Source: Paraburkholderia flagellata (GTDB taxonomy: Bacteria; Pseudomonadota; Gammaproteobacteria; Burkholderiales; Burkholderiaceae). From it: a stretch of 64,000 nucleotides of DNA. The stretch is taken from NCBI RefSeq assembly GCF_021390645.1, contig NZ_JAJEJT010000002.1:186001-250000 (forward strand). The letters run 5' to 3'. The position numbers and the translations under genes are program-made. This document shows positions 26,006 to 34,244 of the stretch, piece by piece (positions within the stretch are counted from its first letter, which is position 1; the number at the start of each line of letters is the position of its first letter). A model generated the notes under the pieces. It saw only the letters and a program-made list of their open reading frames with translations. It was not told where the DNA came from and ran no database searches.

Positions 26006-26389
26006 TTCCGAAAAACCAGGATGTTGTTATGTACGACGTTGTATGTAGCGCGTGAAGAACGCGCGTGGACGTCCGTGATGGCCGAATTTGCCTGGTGCGC
26101 GCGTGGCGCGGGGGCGGCGGTCGTCGGATAGGCGGGCGCAAGGGTGGGGCACGGCAACAGCGCGTTCGCGCGGGTGGGCGGACGTGCCGACGAGTTCAGG
26201 CCAGCCCGCAATTCTACAGGAAGCTTGCAAGCCGCCAGATACGGGCCTGGCGCGCTTGCGTCGGTGCGCGCGCGCGCCGCTGTGGGAAAACGACGAAGCC
26301 GATTGGATTTAAGACTCGTCCGATGGCCGGATTTTGCACATATCCACAGAATCGCCCGTTTCGATATCCGATCCATCAAAGGAACCAAC
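26006..26389. other. 384-bp divergent interval between the MHS transporter and the response regulator
   Basis: No believable gene. Next to the transporter start there is a short direct repeat of TATGTA (near 26029 and 26042). Next to the regulator there is an AT-richer patch ending in the AAAGGAACC ribosome site. The GC-rich middle holds nothing I can name. Confidence 0.5.
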
Positions 26390-27124
26390 ATGCGCATCGC
26401 GATTTTCCAGCGCGACGCTGACCATCGCCAGCAACTCGAGCGCGTGCTGACGCAATGCGGTCACGCCTGCGTTCCGTTCGGCGACGCCCTCACGCTTGCA
26501 AGGACGCTGGCCGCATCGACCGTCGACATGCTCGTGCTCGACTGGCAAGGCTCGCAGGTCGCCGGCGCGGAGCTGCTGAGGACGTTGCGGGCGGTGAACG
26601 GCAGTCAGATTCCGGTGCTGTTCGTCTCGGAGGACGCGTCCGACGAAAGCGTGGTGCGCGCGTTTGCGGTTGGCGCGGACGACTATGTGGGCCTGCCAGT
26701 GTGCCCTTCGGTGCTGCGCGCGCGCGTAAATGCGCTTCTGCGCCGCGCGTTTCCCGACCGCTACGAGAACATGACGATCGACGCGGGTCCCTATCGCTTC
26801 GACATGCGGCGTCAGGCTGTCAGCGTGCACGGCAAGCCCGTGCTGCTCTCGACTACGCAATACCGGCTCGCTGCGCTGTTCTTCTCGAATATCGGACGCG
26901 TGCTTTCGCGCGATCACATTTACGCGATGGTGTGGGGGCGCGAGTTGCATACGCTGACCCGCACGATCGACAGCCACGTGTCGCGGTTGCGCCTGTTGCT
27001 GGAGATCGAGACGCCGAACGGCTTCCGGCTGCAGCCGGTGTACAAGAGCGGCTACCGGCTGCTGCGCTTGCAGGACGAAGATGAGGCGCTCGCCGCCGAA
27101 GGCGCGGAGCTCGAGTCGGCTTGA
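26390..27124 (+). CDS. Orphan OmpR-type response regulator with atypical receiver
   Basis: A 244-aa regulator: receiver domain (1-120) and winged-helix DNA-binding domain (about 140-235; LLSTTQYRLAALFFSNIGRVLSRDHIYAMVWG, DSHVSRLRLLLEI). In the receiver the phosphoacceptor Asp51 (LVLDW), an acidic pocket (Asp9, Asp11) and Ser80 are present. The invariant Lys just before the cis-Pro is replaced by Leu102 (DDYVGLPV), and D-x-M-x-P after Asp51 is missing. Phosphorylation switching is therefore doubtful. There is no kinase gene nearby. The ATG at 26390 has an AAAGGAACC site; a longer open frame upstream is not receiver-like. A strong terminator follows. Confidence 0.87.
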   Translation: MRIAIFQRDADHRQQLERVLTQCGHACVPFGDALTLARTLAASTVDMLVLDWQGSQVAGAELLRTLRAVNGSQIPVLFVSEDASDESVVRAFAVGADDYVGLPVCPSVLRARVNALLRRAFPDRYENMTIDAGPYRFDMRRQAVSVHGKPVLLSTTQYRLAALFFSNIGRVLSRDHIYAMVWGRELHTLTRTIDSHVSRLRLLLEIETPNGFRLQPVYKSGYRLLRLQDEDEALAAEGAELESA

Positions 27125-27154
27125 GGCGAAGCGCGGCGATCAGGTGACTAGATA

Positions 27155-27194
27155 AAAAAGACGGCGGCACGCATTGCGTGCCGCCGTCTTTTTC
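27155..27194. terminator. Strong bidirectional intrinsic terminator
   Basis: Long perfect stem AGACGGCGGCACGC / GCGTGCCGCCGTCT around a 3-nt loop, with A6 on one side and T5 on the other. It lies between convergent genes, 31 bp after the response regulator and 55 bp from the next gene, and should stop transcription from both. Confidence 0.9.
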
Positions 27195-27248
27195 TTGGTG
27201 CGTTGACTGGTTTGTTGCGCGCAGCGCGCGGCAACTGGCGCGGCAAAT

Positions 27249-27539
27249 TCAGCGCGCGAGGCCGAGTCCTTGCAGCACGGCGTTGCCTTCCGTCGTCAGG
27301 CGAATGCGCGCGTCACCGGCGGCGTCCTGTACCTGCTCGACAAGGCCGGCTTCCTTGAGCATGGGAATCTCCGGTTTGGCATGCGCGTCGATCGGTGCGT
27401 GCAGCAGCAACAGGAGGGTCGCAAGCTCGTGGTGGCTGAGCAACCGGCGCAACAAGGTGCGGCGAGCGGGCTTCGCGCCGGCCGTTGCCTCGCTGTTGAC
27501 CGGCTTCGTCGCCTGGATTTGCGGATCTTGCTGGTTCAC
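27249..27539 (-). CDS. Hypothetical protein, possible winged-helix fold, 96 aa
   Basis: An unrecognised soluble protein. The start is a GTG at 27539 with a near-perfect AGGAGG four bases upstream. Residues ~30-95 read like a compact winged helix: LLSHHELATLLLLLHAP, then PEIPMLKEAGLVEQVQD and a basic hairpin GDARIRLTTEGNAVLQGLG. The TTEGNAVL part is like the wing end of MarR/PadR type domains. No dimerisation region follows. It may be a small DNA-binding protein; function unknown. Confidence 0.65.
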   Translation of the reverse strand: MNQQDPQIQATKPVNSEATAGAKPARRTLLRRLLSHHELATLLLLLHAPIDAHAKPEIPMLKEAGLVEQVQDAAGDARIRLTTEGNAVLQGLGLAR

Positions 27540-27760
27540 GGAACCTCCTGCTGCGTTCGTTTCATCTGAGTGAAGCGATGATGCGGACGAAGACTTAAGC
27601 GATTCTTAAAACGCCTGGCGAAAATGTGTCAGCGCGCTACACGGCGCGTATGAATGTAAAAGGCTGTAATAGAAGGGCGCCAAGCTGCACGAAAAGGCAC
27701 GAAAACGCTTTCAATACGCACACATCGCGGCTGCGGCCATGAAAGCCGCGCGTCAAATGT

Positions 27761-28093
27761 TCAAGGTGCGCAGGTTTTACTCGCACCCTCGATCCACAGG
27801 TTCGAGGCGTGGCGTTTGCCGGCGTAATAGCGGTAGGTCGTTGCGCCATTGTCGGTGCGGACCTTGATGACGTTCGAGTCGCCGAACTCGAGCATCTGGC
27901 CTTGCGGAAGCGGTGAGGTGGTAAAGCTGGCGCCGTGACGCTGGGCTTCCACGGTCAGGCAGGAGATCACGTCCCGGACCGACCGGTTGGTTGTGGAATC
28001 GATGACCGGCTGACCTGCATCCGGGTCGCTCTGAAACCACGCGCACGCGCCGAGCGTGAGCGAAAGGGCAAGGGGCACGGCAAGCTTCTTCAT
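27761..28093 (-). CDS. Small lipoprotein, unknown function
   Basis: A 110-aa predicted lipoprotein: a short basic start (MKKLAVPLALSLTLGAC) with lipobox LGAC at residues 15-18, then a soluble domain with two cysteines (ISCLTVEAQR; KTCAP at the end) that could form a disulfide. Ser/Thr-rich strands (GDSNVIKVRTDNGATTYRYYAG) suggest a small beta fold. I recognise no family. The ATG at 28093 has GGGAAA upstream; longer in-frame starts lack a signal peptide. It is divergent from the penicillin-binding gene by 225 bp, so envelope-related work is plausible but unproven. Confidence 0.75.
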   Translation of the reverse strand: MKKLAVPLALSLTLGACAWFQSDPDAGQPVIDSTTNRSVRDVISCLTVEAQRHGASFTTSPLPQGQMLEFGDSNVIKVRTDNGATTYRYYAGKRHASNLWIEGASKTCAP

Positions 28094-28318
28094 ATTTCCC
28101 GGTATCCAACGAAATAGCCAATCATTATATCGGGAGCATCTCCCGTGCCACGGGGATGACGCAAAATGCCGCAAAACTGTCACGCGGCGGGCATAGGTGT
28201 TGCAACAGTGCGACGTGCGTGCGGAGCCCTACATACTGGCACGCAAGAACTTGCGGAGCGAGATAGACTATCTGAGGGGTGCCGTCTGGAAATCTGACTA
28301 GACGTCAGGAGAATACGC

Positions 28319-31300
28319 ATGAACCGCCCTTCGGTACGCTTTCCTGTTCGCGCCGCTGGCGCTGGCTCACTCTTCAGGTGGGTCAAGTGGGGATTCGTCG
28401 TCGCGTTTCTGGCTGCACTCGTCATCATCGCGCGCATCGTACAGATCGAAATCGATACGTCACGCCTGCAGGCGCGCTACCTCTCCGAACTCACGCGCGA
28501 CATAGGCTTTACGGTCGAGAACGGGCCGAGCCACAGCATCCGCTTTCCCACTACGAATGGGCCGTACGATGTGCGGCTCGGTTATGCGCAAATGCCCACC
28601 TTCGAGAACCGGCTTGCGGAACGCGGTTTCGCGATCGCGGCGCAGGCGCGCGATTCAGATCGCATGATCGCCGTCGCCGACCAGGGGCTTTTCCTGCCGT
28701 TCGAAGAAAAGGATCAGGCCGGGATCGTGCTGCGCGACGCGTCGGGTGCGACGCTGTTCCATACGCGCTATCCGCAGCGCGCTTACGAGAATTTCGACGC
28801 CGTGCCGCCCGTGGTGCGCGACTCGCTGCTTTTCATCGAAGACAAATACCTGCTGGCCCCCGACCAGCCGAACCGCAACCCGGCCATTGACTGGGGGCGC
28901 TTTAGCCGCGCGCTCGTCGACCAGGGCGCGCGCCTCGTGAACCGGCATCAGCAGACCCCGGGCGGCAGCACGCTCGCCACGCAGATCGAGAAGTTCCGGC
29001 ACTCGTCGGGTGGCCGCACCTCCACGCCGCCGGAGAAGCTGCGCCAGATCGCGTCCGCTTCGCTGCGCGCCTACCTGGACGGCCCGCAGACCATGCCTGC
29101 GCGCCAGCAGATTCTGGTGCACTACCTGAATTCGGTGCCGCTCTCCGCCAAGCCGGGTGTGGGTGAAGTCAACGGTCTCGGCGACGGGCTTGCCGCCTGG
29201 TATGGGCGCGACTTCCGCGACGTCAACCGGATCCTGCGCGGGCCGCTTACGCCCGAGACGCTCGACGCGCAGGCGCTGGCATTTCGCCAGGTGCTCTCAC
29301 TGCTGATCGCCCAGCGCGCGCCTTCGTACTTCCTGCAAAAGAACAACGACGGACTCGCGAAACTGACCGATAGCTACATCCGCTTGCTCGGCGCCGGCGG
29401 CGTGATTACGCCCGCGTTGCGCGACGCCGCGCTCGCCACGCAACTCACGCTCGACCGCTCGAAGCCGTCCCAGCGCGCGCCGGTTTCATTCGTGGAGCGC
29501 AAGGCGGTGCTGACGCTGCGCACCCAGCTCATGCAGGCGCTCGGACTGACGACGCTTTACGACCTCGACCGCCTCGACCTCACCGCCACGGCCACGCTCG
29601 TCGACAGCGTGCAGCAGGCCGTGAGCGACCGCCTCGCCGACGCCGCGACGAAGGACGGCGCGCGCCAGGCGGGTCTGGTCGGCTTCGAGATGCTGCGCCC
29701 CTCCGACGATCCTTCGAAGATCGCGTATAGCTTCACGCTGTTCGAGCGCAGCAACGGCGAAAACCTCGTGCGCGTGCAAACGGACAGCGTGAACCAGCCG
29801 TTCGACATCAATTCGGGCGCGCGCCTGAATCTGGGGTCGACGGCGAAGCTGCGCACGCTCGTGACGTATCTGCAGATCGTGAGCGCGTTGCACGCGCGCT
29901 ACGCGGCCGATGACGCGAAGTCGTTGCGCGCGATGCTGCCGCAAGTCGATCCGAGCGACGCGCTCACGCGCTGGGCGATCGACTATCTTTCGAAGACGTC
30001 CGACCGCTCACTGCATTCCATGCTCGAAGCGGCAGTGGAGCGCAAGTACTCGGCCAGCCCAGGCGAGACGTTCTACACCGGCGGCGGCGCGCAGAGCTTC
30101 AACAATTTCGAGTCGAGCGACAACGCTCAGATTCTCACCGTGCACCGCGCGTTCCAGCATTCGGTGAATCTGGTGTTCGTGCGGCTCATGCGCGACATCG
30201 TTCACTACGAGATGATCCAGACTTCGGGGCCGCCCGCGCAATGGCTCGACGACCCGGCTGTGCGCACGCGTTTTCTCACGCAGTTTGCCGATGGTGAGAG
30301 CCAGGTCTATATGAAGCGCTTCTACACGCGCTACGCGGGCAAGAGCAACGACGAAGCGCTGGCGATCTTGCTGCAGCACACGCGCAAGGGTCCGGCGCGC
30401 ATTGCGACCGTGCTGCGCAGCGTGAAGCCCGATGGGCAGCTGCCGTGGTTCGACGCACAGATGCGCGCGCAACTAAAGAACACGAAGTTCCAGTGGCTCG
30501 ACGACGAAGACCTCGCGCACTACTACGACAAGTACGCAATCGACAAATTCAACCTCAACGACCGTGGCTATATTGCGGGCATTCATCCGCTCGAACTGTG
30601 GCTGCTGAATTACTTGCACGCGCACCCAGATGCGACGCTCGCGCAGGTTCAGCAGGCGAGCCGCGACACGCGGCTCTATACCTACTCGTGGCTCTTCAAG
30701 ACGAAGTATCACGCCACCCAGAACCGGCGCATTCGCCACATGATCGAGCTGCGCGCGTATGACGCGATTGGCAAGTCCTGGCGCGCGGTCGGTTATCCGT
30801 TCGACAGCATCACGCCTTCGTATGGCGCGGCAATCGGCGCGTCGGGCGACCGGCCCGCGGCGCTCGCGCAACTCATCGGCCTCATATCGAGCAACGGCGA
30901 AAAGCTGCCGACGCATAGCTTCGAGTCGCTCGACTTCGCGCGCGGCACGCCCTACGAGACACACTTCGTTCATGCGTCCACGCCGCCGCAGGCACTGGTT
31001 TCGCCTGAGATTTCGCAAGTGGTGCGCGAGTTGCTGACGTCGGTGGTGGAGGGCGGCACGGCCAAGCGCCTCGCCGACGGCATGACGCTCCCCGACGGCA
31101 AGACGCTGCCGGTCTACGGCAAGACCGGCACCGGCGACCAGCGCTTCAACGTGTACGCGCCGGGCGCGCGGCTGATCGAATCGCGCAAGGTGAACCGCAG
31201 CGCGACCTTCGTGTTCGTGATCGGCAACCGCTTCTACGGCACGCTCACGGCATGGGTGCATGAGCCGTATGCGGCGCGCTACACGTTCACGAGTGCGCTG

Positions 31301-31489
31301 TCCGTGCAACTGCTGAAGTCGCTTGCGCCCGTGTTGCAGCCGCTGCTCGAATCGAGGTCCGGGACGCCGGGCGATGCGAAGCCCGATCCCGTGCACGCCG
31401 CGCAGCAGATGACGCTCATCGACCCGCAATCGGGCGAAATGCGCCGAGTGGTGTGGAACGGCAAGGCGCTCGAATTCGACGAGCACTGA
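28319..31489 (+). CDS. Divergent class A penicillin-binding protein (GT51 + transpeptidase)
   Basis: A very long 1056-aa protein anchored by one helix (about 22-40). The GT51 glycosyltransferase region (about 145-320) keeps the first catalytic Glu (E174 in FIEDKYL) and GGSTLATQ (from 215). The usual His-x-Gly after that Glu is missing and the sequence is replaced by a Pro/Asn-rich stretch. The transpeptidase region has all three active-site motifs: STAK (Ser506), SVN (Ser615) and KTG (Lys935). The ~320-residue gap between SVN and KTG is far longer than in PBP1a/1b and holds an insert. It should act in peptidoglycan synthesis in the periplasm. AGGAG lies before the ATG. It is a single-gene unit with its own terminator. 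Confidence 0.85.
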   Translation: MNRPSVRFPVRAAGAGSLFRWVKWGFVVAFLAALVIIARIVQIEIDTSRLQARYLSELTRDIGFTVENGPSHSIRFPTTNGPYDVRLGYAQMPTFENRLAERGFAIAAQARDSDRMIAVADQGLFLPFEEKDQAGIVLRDASGATLFHTRYPQRAYENFDAVPPVVRDSLLFIEDKYLLAPDQPNRNPAIDWGRFSRALVDQGARLVNRHQQTPGGSTLATQIEKFRHSSGGRTSTPPEKLRQIASASLRAYLDGPQTMPARQQILVHYLNSVPLSAKPGVGEVNGLGDGLAAWYGRDFRDVNRILRGPLTPETLDAQALAFRQVLSLLIAQRAPSYFLQKNNDGLAKLTDSYIRLLGAGGVITPALRDAALATQLTLDRSKPSQRAPVSFVERKAVLTLRTQLMQALGLTTLYDLDRLDLTATATLVDSVQQAVSDRLADAATKDGARQAGLVGFEMLRPSDDPSKIAYSFTLFERSNGENLVRVQTDSVNQPFDINSGARLNLGSTAKLRTLVTYLQIVSALHARYAADDAKSLRAMLPQVDPSDALTRWAIDYLSKTSDRSLHSMLEAAVERKYSASPGETFYTGGGAQSFNNFESSDNAQILTVHRAFQHSVNLVFVRLMRDIVHYEMIQTSGPPAQWLDDPAVRTRFLTQFADGESQVYMKRFYTRYAGKSNDEALAILLQHTRKGPARIATVLRSVKPDGQLPWFDAQMRAQLKNTKFQWLDDEDLAHYYDKYAIDKFNLNDRGYIAGIHPLELWLLNYLHAHPDATLAQVQQASRDTRLYTYSWLFKTKYHATQNRRIRHMIELRAYDAIGKSWRAVGYPFDSITPSYGAAIGASGDRPAALAQLIGLISSNGEKLPTHSFESLDFARGTPYETHFVHASTPPQALVSPEISQVVRELLTSVVEGGTAKRLADGMTLPDGKTLPVYGKTGTGDQRFNVYAPGARLIESRKVNRSATFVFVIGNRFYGTLTAWVHEPYAARYTFTSALSVQLLKSLAPVLQPLLESRSGTPGDAKPDPVHAAQQMTLIDPQSGEMRRVVWNGKALEFDEH

Positions 31490-31513
31490 TCCGGTTTATT
31501 CGGCATCCAAAGC

Positions 31514-31557
31514 AAAACGCGGGGCTTGGCGCATGCGCCAGGCCCCGCGTTCTTCTT
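31514..31557. terminator. Intrinsic terminator between the PBP gene and a convergent lipoprotein gene
   Basis: A stem built from AACGCGGGG / CCCCGCGTT with an inner TTGGCGC / GCGCCA part, and an A-rich start and T-rich end (TTCTTCTTT). It sits 25 bp after the PBP gene and 19 bp from the convergent gene, and probably serves both. Confidence 0.85.
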
Positions 31558-31575
31558 TATGCGGACAATACGGCT

Positions 31576-32124
31576 TCAATATCCGCTGGGCGGCGGAGGC
31601 GCCGAGCCCGGCGGGGGCGGCGGCAAATAGCGCGGTTGCGGCGCTGTCTGGAATTGCTGCTGCGGCGCCTGAAACTGCTGGGGTTGCGACATCGTCATGT
31701 TGCCGGGAGCCGGGATGCGGTTGCCGGTGGCGTACATGCATTGCAGATAGGCGTAGTCGTAGCGGCGCTGCACGTCCCACGCGGAGCCCTGGGCGTTGCC
31801 CATGCCGACCGCACTGCCCGCAAGCAGCCCCGCGCCTGCCCCAATGGCCGCACCCTGGCCGCCGCCGAACGCGGCGCCTGCGGCCGCGCCGAGCGCCGTG
31901 CCCACTACGGCGCTGCCCAGGCCGGCGCCCGTCGCCGCCTGGTTCGCGGTGACGCCGCCTACCTGCTGGAAGGCGAACTGGCGGCAATTCGCGTCGTCGA
32001 CGCGGAACTGGTCGAAGGATTTGCCCGTGCCAGGCAGGGCCATCACGCTCGGCCCCGTGGGCGTCACGGCGCATGCGCTCAGCAGCCCCGCCGCGGCGAG
32101 TAGCGCGAGATACGTGTATTTCAT
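31576..32124 (-). CDS. Glycine-zipper lipoprotein
   Basis: A 182-aa predicted outer-membrane lipoprotein: signal peptide with lipobox LSAC (16-19), a polar domain (DDANCRQFAFQQVGG) and a glycine-zipper segment (about 65-110; GAGLGSAVVGTALGAAAGAA and GAAIGAGAGLLAGSAVGMG) that can insert in or associate with membranes. The C-terminal 45 residues are Gln/Pro-rich (ending PPPPPGSAPPPPSGY). This is the YMGG-like/Gly-zipper type, common in Burkholderia envelopes with unknown precise role. The next gene upstream (32150) is on the same strand, 25 bp away, also an envelope protein, so they may form an operon. Confidence 0.82.
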   Translation of the reverse strand: MKYTYLALLAAAGLLSACAVTPTGPSVMALPGTGKSFDQFRVDDANCRQFAFQQVGGVTANQAATGAGLGSAVVGTALGAAAGAAFGGGQGAAIGAGAGLLAGSAVGMGNAQGSAWDVQRRYDYAYLQCMYATGNRIPAPGNMTMSQPQQFQAPQQQFQTAPQPRYLPPPPPGSAPPPPSGY

Positions 32125-32149
32125 TTGCGGCTCGATATCGTCAAGGTGA

Positions 32150-32548
32150 TCAGTTCGAAGGCGCAGGCTGGGCGGGAACCGCGCGCCAGCCCGACGAACA
32201 TTGCTTTACATAGGGATAGTAGGTTTTCGACTCGTCGCAGTAGTACCAGGTGTCGGCGTTTGCCTCCTGGTCGCCTGCTGCATCGCCGGGCGGGACGTTG
32301 ACTGGGCCCTGCTGCGCGTCCATCGCGGGGGCGCCGGCTTGCCCCTGCTCGATGTAGTCGGGCGCCTGTGCAGGCGGTGGCGCGACGATGACGGGCGGCG
32401 GCCCGTAGTAGTACGGCACGGGCGCGACCGGGTAGTAATACGGCACGCCGGCGCCGACATACACACCGACATGCGCCGCCTGCGCTACGCCGCACACGCC
32501 GATAAGCGCGGCCGCAGCGGCCCCGAGAAACAGTTTCGACCTTCTCAC
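32150..32548 (-). CDS. Secreted Tyr/Pro-rich protein, unknown function
   Basis: A 132-aa exported protein: signal peptide (about 1-25, LFLGAAAAALIGVCGVAQA), a Tyr/Pro-rich section (YYYPVAPVPYYYGPPPV), then an acidic linker and a C-terminal motif WYYC-x5-YYPYV-x2-C with Trp, found in many small Burkholderiales periplasmic proteins. The two cysteines in it are probably bridged. Start: GTG at 32548 with GGAG seven bases upstream is preferred; a TTG at 32581 would add 11 polar residues before the signal. It is probably co-transcribed with the glycine-zipper gene downstream. Confidence 0.75.
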   Translation of the reverse strand: MRRSKLFLGAAAAALIGVCGVAQAAHVGVYVGAGVPYYYPVAPVPYYYGPPPVIVAPPPAQAPDYIEQGQAGAPAMDAQQGPVNVPPGDAAGDQEANADTWYYCDESKTYYPYVKQCSSGWRAVPAQPAPSN

Positions 32549-32972
32549 ACACGATCTCCAGAAACGGGCAGGCTGGGACAACGGCGCGCGCCAGCCAATT
32601 ATCGAACGCTATGACATTGGCGGAGCCAATGCAATTACGCGAATTGCGCCGATTTTTCGAGTTGTTACAGACGGTGGCGGGTTTATGGGGTGCGAAGGCC
32701 GCCCGAAGCGCGAACGGCGCGCAACTGCCTGCTTCGCGGCCCATGTTTCGCAGAAATGCGCACAGTGAGAGACGGGCACGCGCCGCCCGGTTGTAACAAT
32801 TGGATATCGATGCGCTTACCGCTTGCGCTCAATACGCACATGGACGGCACACAAATCGAAAAGCCAATTCGATTTTCCGAATGTGGGCCCATCGTTGGAT
32901 TGACATAGACTTCTCGCGCCTCACCACTCCAACGTGCCGCAGCACGCTCACATAATTAATAAGGACTGCGAG
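32549..32972. other. 424-bp interval without a recognised gene
   Basis: No coding region or strong hairpin seen. It is mostly the upstream region of the minus-strand envelope pair and the leader before the CheW-like remnant. Two AT-rich patches (around 32630-32680 and 32850-32960) could carry promoters, but I cannot assign boxes. Confidence 0.4.
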
Positions 32973-33303
32973 ATGATGGAAATTCTTACTTTTCTTGTCG
33001 TGATGTCGCTGCTGGCGGCGCGCGATGTACGGCATGCCGCCGTATGAGGATCTCACGCGCGCGAAGGTGCTGATCGTCGAATACGAGCGCGAAAAATACG
33101 GACTGCTTGTCGATTCGGTCGAGGATATCGTGACGCTGAACGGCTCGGCCCAGCTCGCCTTGCCGCAGGCACTCACGCGCAGTGAAGGCGCGCGCGTGCA
33201 CAACGACATGGGCGAAGCCGAGGAACTGCCGGGCAAGGGCACGTTGATGTTGCTCGACCCCGCTTCGCTTTGCGCGCGAGTGGCCGAGGAAGCGGCGGTT
33301 TGA
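32973..33303 (+). pseudogene. CheW-like remnant (truncated chemotaxis coupling protein)
   Basis: The frame 33025-33303 encodes 92 aa that read as the C-terminal half of a CheW domain: KVLIVEYEREKYGLLVDSVEDIVTL, then a short linker and LMLLDPASL. The N-terminal half of the domain (~70 aa, first beta-barrel) is missing. Just upstream, in another frame, a 24-codon piece starts MMEILTFLVVM (32973-33047), which resembles a CheW start. This looks like a gene that lost its middle and shifted frame. No other chemotaxis gene is near. A remaining short product is possible but could not form a normal CheW fold. The CheW assignment is from motif reading only. Confidence 0.55.
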
Positions 33304-33324
33304 TCGCTGGCCAGGGCGCGCCGG

Positions 33325-34050
33325 CTAGCGCGCGGCGCGTTCGCGCTCGAGCCGGCGCACGGCTTCGCCCACGTCCTGGCTGAACTGCGCGAGCGCGGCG
33401 AGTTCGAGATTGGGCGGTTGCAGGGCCGACCAGAGCGCGTCCACGAGCCGGTCGGCCGTGGCGTCGATGTTCGTGCGGCGGTTGGCGAGCGTCGCGTCCC
33501 ACAGCACGTGCTCCATGGGGCCGAATACGAGCGAGCGCAGCAGCCGCAGCGGCAGGTCGTTGCGGATCTGCCCGCTTTCCTGACCGCGCGCCAGCACGCG
33601 CATGAGCGGCGCCGTGTAGCGGCGCTGCATTTCCGTGAGCGCTTCGCTCAGATCGTGGTGCCGCGTGCGGCCCTCCGAGAGCACCAGTTCGCAGATGCCG
33701 GTGCCGCTCTCCAGCATCAGTTGCAGATGCATGCGCACGATAAATGCAAACTGCTGGCGCACGGTGCCGTCGCGCGGCAGGCCGCCTTCGATCGCGGCGA
33801 TCGATTCGTCATACCAGTCGCCGATCACGCGCGCGCACAACTCCCGCTTGCCCCGAAAGTAGCTGAACACCGTCGCCTCGGACACGCCCAGGCGCTGGGC
33901 GATCTCGGCCGTGGTGGCCCGTGCGTACCCTTTTTCAGAGAACACTTCGCGCCCCGCCTGCAGGATTTCCCGCACGCGCTGCTGCGACTTGCGGCCCGCC
34001 GGCTGGCGGCGCGACGCGGGCAGGACGGCTTTCTGGGCGACGGCTTCCAT
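33325..34050 (-). CDS. TetR/AcrR-family repressor, divergent from the liu operon
   Basis: A 241-aa repressor: HTH at about 30-75 (ILQAGREVFSEKGYARATTAEIAQRLGVSEATVFSYF) and a helical ligand-binding C-terminal domain. It is transcribed divergently from isovaleryl-CoA dehydrogenase, with 194 bp between. TetR-type regulators of branched-chain degradation (LiuQ) have been described in betaproteobacteria beside MerR-type LiuR. This gene is a candidate for that role by place; the sequence alone does not prove it. Its ligand may be an acyl-CoA intermediate. There is no clear SD before ATG 34050. Confidence 0.85.
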   Translation of the reverse strand: MEAVAQKAVLPASRRQPAGRKSQQRVREILQAGREVFSEKGYARATTAEIAQRLGVSEATVFSYFRGKRELCARVIGDWYDESIAAIEGGLPRDGTVRQQFAFIVRMHLQLMLESGTGICELVLSEGRTRHHDLSEALTEMQRRYTAPLMRVLARGQESGQIRNDLPLRLLRSLVFGPMEHVLWDATLANRRTNIDATADRLVDALWSALQPPNLELAALAQFSQDVGEAVRRLERERAAR

Positions 34051-34163
34051 GTTGAGCTTGATTCAATTCACGTCAAGGTGGAATTCATTATCTACGAAAG
34101 GAGCGCCGCTGGACAAGGAGATTTCATCTGTATGACAAGTTGAGCGTCACTCAAAAATACCTA

Positions 34164-34192
34164 TTGACGTTAACGTAAATGTGGCGTGAAAT
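34164..34192 (+). promoter_or_regulatory. Candidate liu promoter with overlapping palindrome
   Basis: TTGACG (34164-34169) and TGAAAT (34187-34192), 17 bp apart, form a plausible sigma-70 promoter ~55 bp before the liuA start. A perfect 10-bp palindrome ACGTTAACGT (34167-34176), extended as TTGACGTTAACGTAAA, overlaps the -35 and spacer. That is ideal for repression. The motif looks like LiuR-type sites known upstream of liu genes, but the regulator here is undetermined. Confidence 0.6.
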
Positions 34193-34244
34193 GTGCGTCC
34201 ATGGGGCGAAGCACCGCCCGGATCGAGATTCTCAGGAGACACAC

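Noticed and set aside
23106..26141. 1011-aa frame reading through both MFS transporter regions on the minus strand
   Set aside because: Only the part below 24575 shows MFS motifs. The upstream part is out of frame with the MHS gene and is Arg-rich shadow.
26349..26357. DnaA-box-like ATATCCACA
   Set aside because: A single 8/9 match with no cluster, AT-rich unwinding region or replication gene nearby.
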